From Neoarius graeffei (taxonomy: Eukaryota > Chordata > Actinopteri > Siluriformes > Ariidae): DNA of 64,000 nucleotides. Every line of letters starts with the position of its first letter. Within the stretch, counting starts at the first letter, position 1. The stretch covers positions 25,385,599 through 25,449,598 of the forward strand of contig NC_083583.1 in the NCBI RefSeq assembly GCF_027579695.1, in the 5' to 3' direction. A program made the position numbers and the translations under genes. The notes under the pieces are model-generated. The model saw only the letters and a program-made list of their open reading frames with translations. It searched no databases and was not told the DNA's origin. Below, piece by piece: positions 60,956 to 64,000 of the stretch.

Positions 60956-62214
60956 ATAAAACTGTTAAAAATGTGGGCGTGTATCTGCATGAGGATTAAG
61001 CTTATTTCATTCCTTCTTGAGAAGGGAACTGGTTTTGTCTTGTCAGGATTTGGGTAAACTGACATTTTTCTATCGCTGTACCAGCATTGTGTGTTCATAC
61101 AGTTCATATGTTACAGTTTTTGATAATAAATAAAAACATGTAGGCCTAGGTATTTTATTTTAGTCCCATGTCTCCCAACATGACGTCATGTCTCCCCACA
61201 AAAAATAACAAAAAAAATACTGGCCTTCAGGCTTCACTATGTGACAAACTGAGAAAGTAATGTTGTAGTAAAAGGGTATAGTAAATACTCTCGAATGCAA
61301 TATGAATGTGACGCTACCTGCAAAGAATTTCACACAATCTACAAAAGCTGAAAACTTGTCCCAAGTCTCCCCGCTCTCCCCAACTGGCACTCCAATGCTT
61401 ATGTAACTAAAAACAAAGGCTACCAGTTTAGCACACACTTGTCTCCAAAGTTATGTACTAGTCCCAAAAAGTCTTTTGTGTGGTTTCAGGCACTGTACTG
61501 TTGTCTGTCTAAAAAGGTCAAAAATGTGGCATATAGCAAAAAGAAATGAGAAGCAATTGGAGCATAAACTGTACAGTACTGATGCTATAGTCACAGGACA
61601 CTAACCAGTTGTCATAATTGTGTGGCAAGTCCACAAAGGTTTATTGTCTTGAAGTGGACATCTTCTGACTGGGGACAGCGCAGTAGCAATTACTGAAATT
61701 GGCACTTGCATATGGATGAATGAGGAAATGCCCTACAGTTTTTATGGCCAAAAATGCCACAAAGTCTGCCATAGGCTAAAGTCTGGGCTGACCAATTCAG
61801 ACTGTTGACACATGGGACCCCCACCAGGAAACGCTATCAGAAATTAATGAACATAAACAGTATTTCACACTTATTATACATTACAAGGAAAAAAAACATG
61901 GCAAACAAGCTGTAGGCTTACAAATCTGGATTTTACAGTTTGCACTCAAAACTTCAGATAAAAATGATATCAGCGCTGGATTGTCCACAGCAAACTGAAT
62001 ACCCTTCTGTATAACCTATATTACAGTTGGCTCAATGCAGCAAGTTAGAATTACTATCTTAGTAGCAGGAGAAATATACTATAATTATACTATAATTTTA
62101 TTTGGAAGCCAGATCAATTTTAAATATTTTCCTCTTACTCACATATTGTATATGAGATGTAAACAGTATTTGTTTCTTAACCAACCTCAAACTCAGGCCA
62201 AAAGTCCAAAGATT
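60956..62214. other. Intronic sequence, no feature seen
   Basis: No coding exon of fes and no named repeat recognised. Confidence 0.5.
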
Positions 62215-62431
62215 TACAGTGGTGTTTGAAAGTTTGTGAACCCTTTAGAATTTTCTATATTTCTGCATAAATATGACCTAAAACATCATCAGATTTTCAC
62301 ACAAGTCCTAAAAGTGGATAAAGAGAACCCAGTTAAAGAAATGAGACAAAATATTATGCTTGGTCATTTATTTATTGAGGAAAATGATCCAATATTACAT
62401 ATCTGTGAGTGGCAAAAGTATGTGTATGCTT

Positions 62432-63000
62432 TCAGTACCTGGCGTGACCCCCTTGTGCAGCAATAACTGCAACTAAACGTTTCCAGTAACTGTTGATCAG
62501 TCCTGCACACCGGCTTGGAGGAATTTTAGCCCATTCCTCCGTACAGAACAGCTTCAACTCTGGGACGTTGGTGGGTTTCCTCACATGAACTGCTCGCTTC
62601 AGGTCCTTCCACAACATTTCGATTGGATTAAGGTCAGGACTTTGACTTGGCCATTCCAAAACGTTAACTTTATTCTTCTTTGACCATTCTTTGGTAGAAC
62701 AACTTGCTTAGAAGTTACCCTAGGGTCCATTGTGACCTTGCCGACTATTACATGCCTTGTTCTTGAAGTGATCTTTGTTGGTCGACCACTCCTGGGGAGG
62801 GTAACAATGGTCTTGAATTTCCTCCATTTGTATACAATCTGTCTGAATGTGGAATGGTGGAGTCCAAACTCTTTAGTTTTTTTTTTTACTTTGATTTTTT
62901 TTTATTCCATGTCCCTTTAGGGGCTCCGTATTTTCCAGCTTGATGAGCATCAACAACACTTTTTCTGAGGTCCTCAGAAATCTCCTTTGTTCGTGCCATG
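62432..63000 (-). pseudogene. Tc1-like transposase with central deletion
   Basis: The N-terminal part starts near 63000 (complement reads ATGGCACGAACAAAGGAG, MARTKE). The C-terminal part (62659-62432) has MEWPSQSPDLNPIEMLWKDL and PPSRCAGLINSYWKR. Between them about 500 bp of the central domain, including two catalytic Asp motifs, is missing: EWSKK-type sequence joins directly to the SKQVTLGSMVT-type DNA-binding segment at about 62700. Inactive. Confidence 0.88.
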
Positions 63001-63096
63001 ATACACTTCCACAAACGTGTTGTGAAGCTCAGACTTTGATAGATCCCTGTTCTTTAAATAAAACAGGGTGCCCACTCACACCTGATTATAATCAGT

Positions 63097-63246
63097 ATGT
63101 GAACCTCTAGGATAAGCAGTTAATTTGAAGGTGAAATTAGAGTCAGGTGTTTTCAATCAATGGGATGATAATTATCATCCCATTGATTGAAAACACCTGA
63201 CTAATTTCACCTTCAAATTAACTTTTTATCCTAGATGTTCACATAC
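63097..63246. repeat. Palindrome with about 75-bp arms inside the Tc1 copy
   Basis: The axis lies between 63171 and 63172 (TGGGATGATAA|TTATCATCCCA). The left arm reads TATGTGAACCTCTAGGATAAG... and the right arm its complement, with a few differences and small indels. It has no spacer loop. Confidence 0.9.
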
Positions 63247-63447
63247 TTTTGCCACTCACAGATATGGAATATTGGATCATTTTCCTCAATAAATAAATGA
63301 CCAAGTATAATATTTTTGTCTCATTTGTTTAAATGGGTTCTCTTCATCTACTTTTAGGACTTGTGTGAAAATCTGATGTTTTAGGTCATATTTATGCAGA
63401 AATATAGAAAACTCGAAAGGGTTCACAAACTTTCAAGCACCACTGTA

Positions 63448-64000
63448 AACACTTGATAAAGCAAAGCAGTTCTTGTTTAATAATTCCTGATGTGTTTGTG
63501 GTGAAGTCGTGATTTGTCTAACGCCATGGATTCAGAAAGTATTCAGACACTGTTACTTGTTGCACACTTAGGCTACATACACACAACAACGGCAACGAGA
63601 TTTTTTTTTTTTAAATATCGCGTCCACATGGGCAATGGATCAGTAAAATATCAGGTACATATGGCAACGCAACGCTTGCTGAAAATGATGCAATACACAT
63701 GCCACACCTCTACGTGCGCTGTAAGACGGTCCCATCGGAGACACCAGAACAACAGAAGTATGACGCATGCGCATAAACTCCTTCTGTAGCATCAGCCACA
63801 AAGTTTTGATTCTTAATCAGTAGCGTAAAATAGTATCTATTGTCTAAGACACTTATTTATATTTCATATTAAAACGTCTATGTAAATTAATACATAGAAA
63901 GCCTGGCCAGGCGCTGAACGTTCTTCTGCCTTCACTTTAAGAGAAATTCAGGGCAAGCATGAGCCTAGGTTCTTCCCTGTCACTCACCCTGTCACTGTCA
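63448..64000. other. No gene seen
   Basis: A T run and a stretch GGCTACATACACACAACAACGG (63571) followed by CGCGTCCACATGGGCAA suggest part of a fish MITE. I could not find both ends. Confidence 0.4.

Larger units (their letters stand above)
62217..63445 (-). mobile_element. Tc1-like transposon, deleted and rearranged
   Basis: Same family as 20625-22216 (CAGTGGTGTTTGAAAG...CTTTCAAGCACCACTG), TA at 62215-62216 and 63446-63447. It is about 360 bp shorter. The transposase runs on the minus strand, with a large central deletion joined near 62700, a T-rich insertion near 62875, and an inverted duplication of the subterminal region at 63097-63246. Confidence 0.92.

Noticed and set aside
63961-64000. 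GTGAGT on the minus strand at the right edge as a donor of the preceding fes exon
   Set aside because: Only a few bases of possible exon are visible and they do not resemble SH2 coding sequence.

Overview
The window is vertebrate nuclear DNA, almost certainly from a ray-finned fish. The evidence is GT-AG introns, dense Tc1/mariner elements, tRNA-derived SINEs with a DANA/Mermaid-like body, L2/Rex1- and RTE-type LINEs, and one host gene split into short exons. The SINE family hints at an otophysan such as a catfish, but that is only a guess. I see no operons, CRISPR arrays or prokaryotic features.

Host gene. Eight minus-strand exons between 34024 and 58620 encode the end of the SH2 domain and the complete tyrosine-kinase domain of a FES/FPS-type non-receptor kinase (fes). 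Exon phases agree across every junction and give 309 residues plus a TAA stop. The N-terminal part (F-BAR, coiled coil, first half of SH2) is not in the 5.4 kb to the right and must lie beyond the window. Introns range from 85 bp to 13.8 kb. The large ones are large because of transposons.

Left third (1-33 kb), downstream of fes. There is a 5'-truncated LINE (1-2413), a second LINE fragment, a Tc1-type MITE and SINE pieces. A region bounded by CACTG/CAGTG ends (6143-10513) holds a decayed C2H2 zinc-finger gene with a duplicated last exon and a 479-bp inverted-repeat insertion. Next is a Tc1 element (10516-17285) carrying a SINE and a complete Gmr1-like Ty3/gypsy retrotransposon (11063-16007), whose integrase lies before reverse transcriptase. 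A THAP-domain exon broken by a 210-bp foldback element follows, then another Tc1 copy. A minus-strand endogenous retrovirus-like element (22437-29806) has about 1.6-kb LTRs; its reverse transcriptase is gone and protease is fused to the end of integrase. The last part is a Tc1-type remnant full of SINEs.

Middle (34-48 kb) is the last fes intron. It contains a nest four levels deep: a Tc1 element split by a hAT-like element, split in turn by an L2/Rex1-like LINE fragment, split by an element with 1,077-bp tandem units. An RTE fragment, two SINEs with clean target-site duplications and another Tc1 copy follow.

Right third (48-64 kb) holds the remaining fes exons and introns. It includes a Tc1 copy, a pogo/Tigger-ended element with a mariner inside it, several SINEs, a hAT element inside a SINE with an 8-bp target-site duplication, and a rearranged Tc1 copy with a 75-bp-arm palindrome.

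Every transposon gene I checked carries stops, frameshifts or deletions. The Gmr1-like element is closest to intact (two frame breaks, LTRs about 98% identical). I found no clearly new multi-gene system. The best leads are the zinc-finger gene inside the CACTG-ended element, the Gmr1-like element, and the nested last intron.
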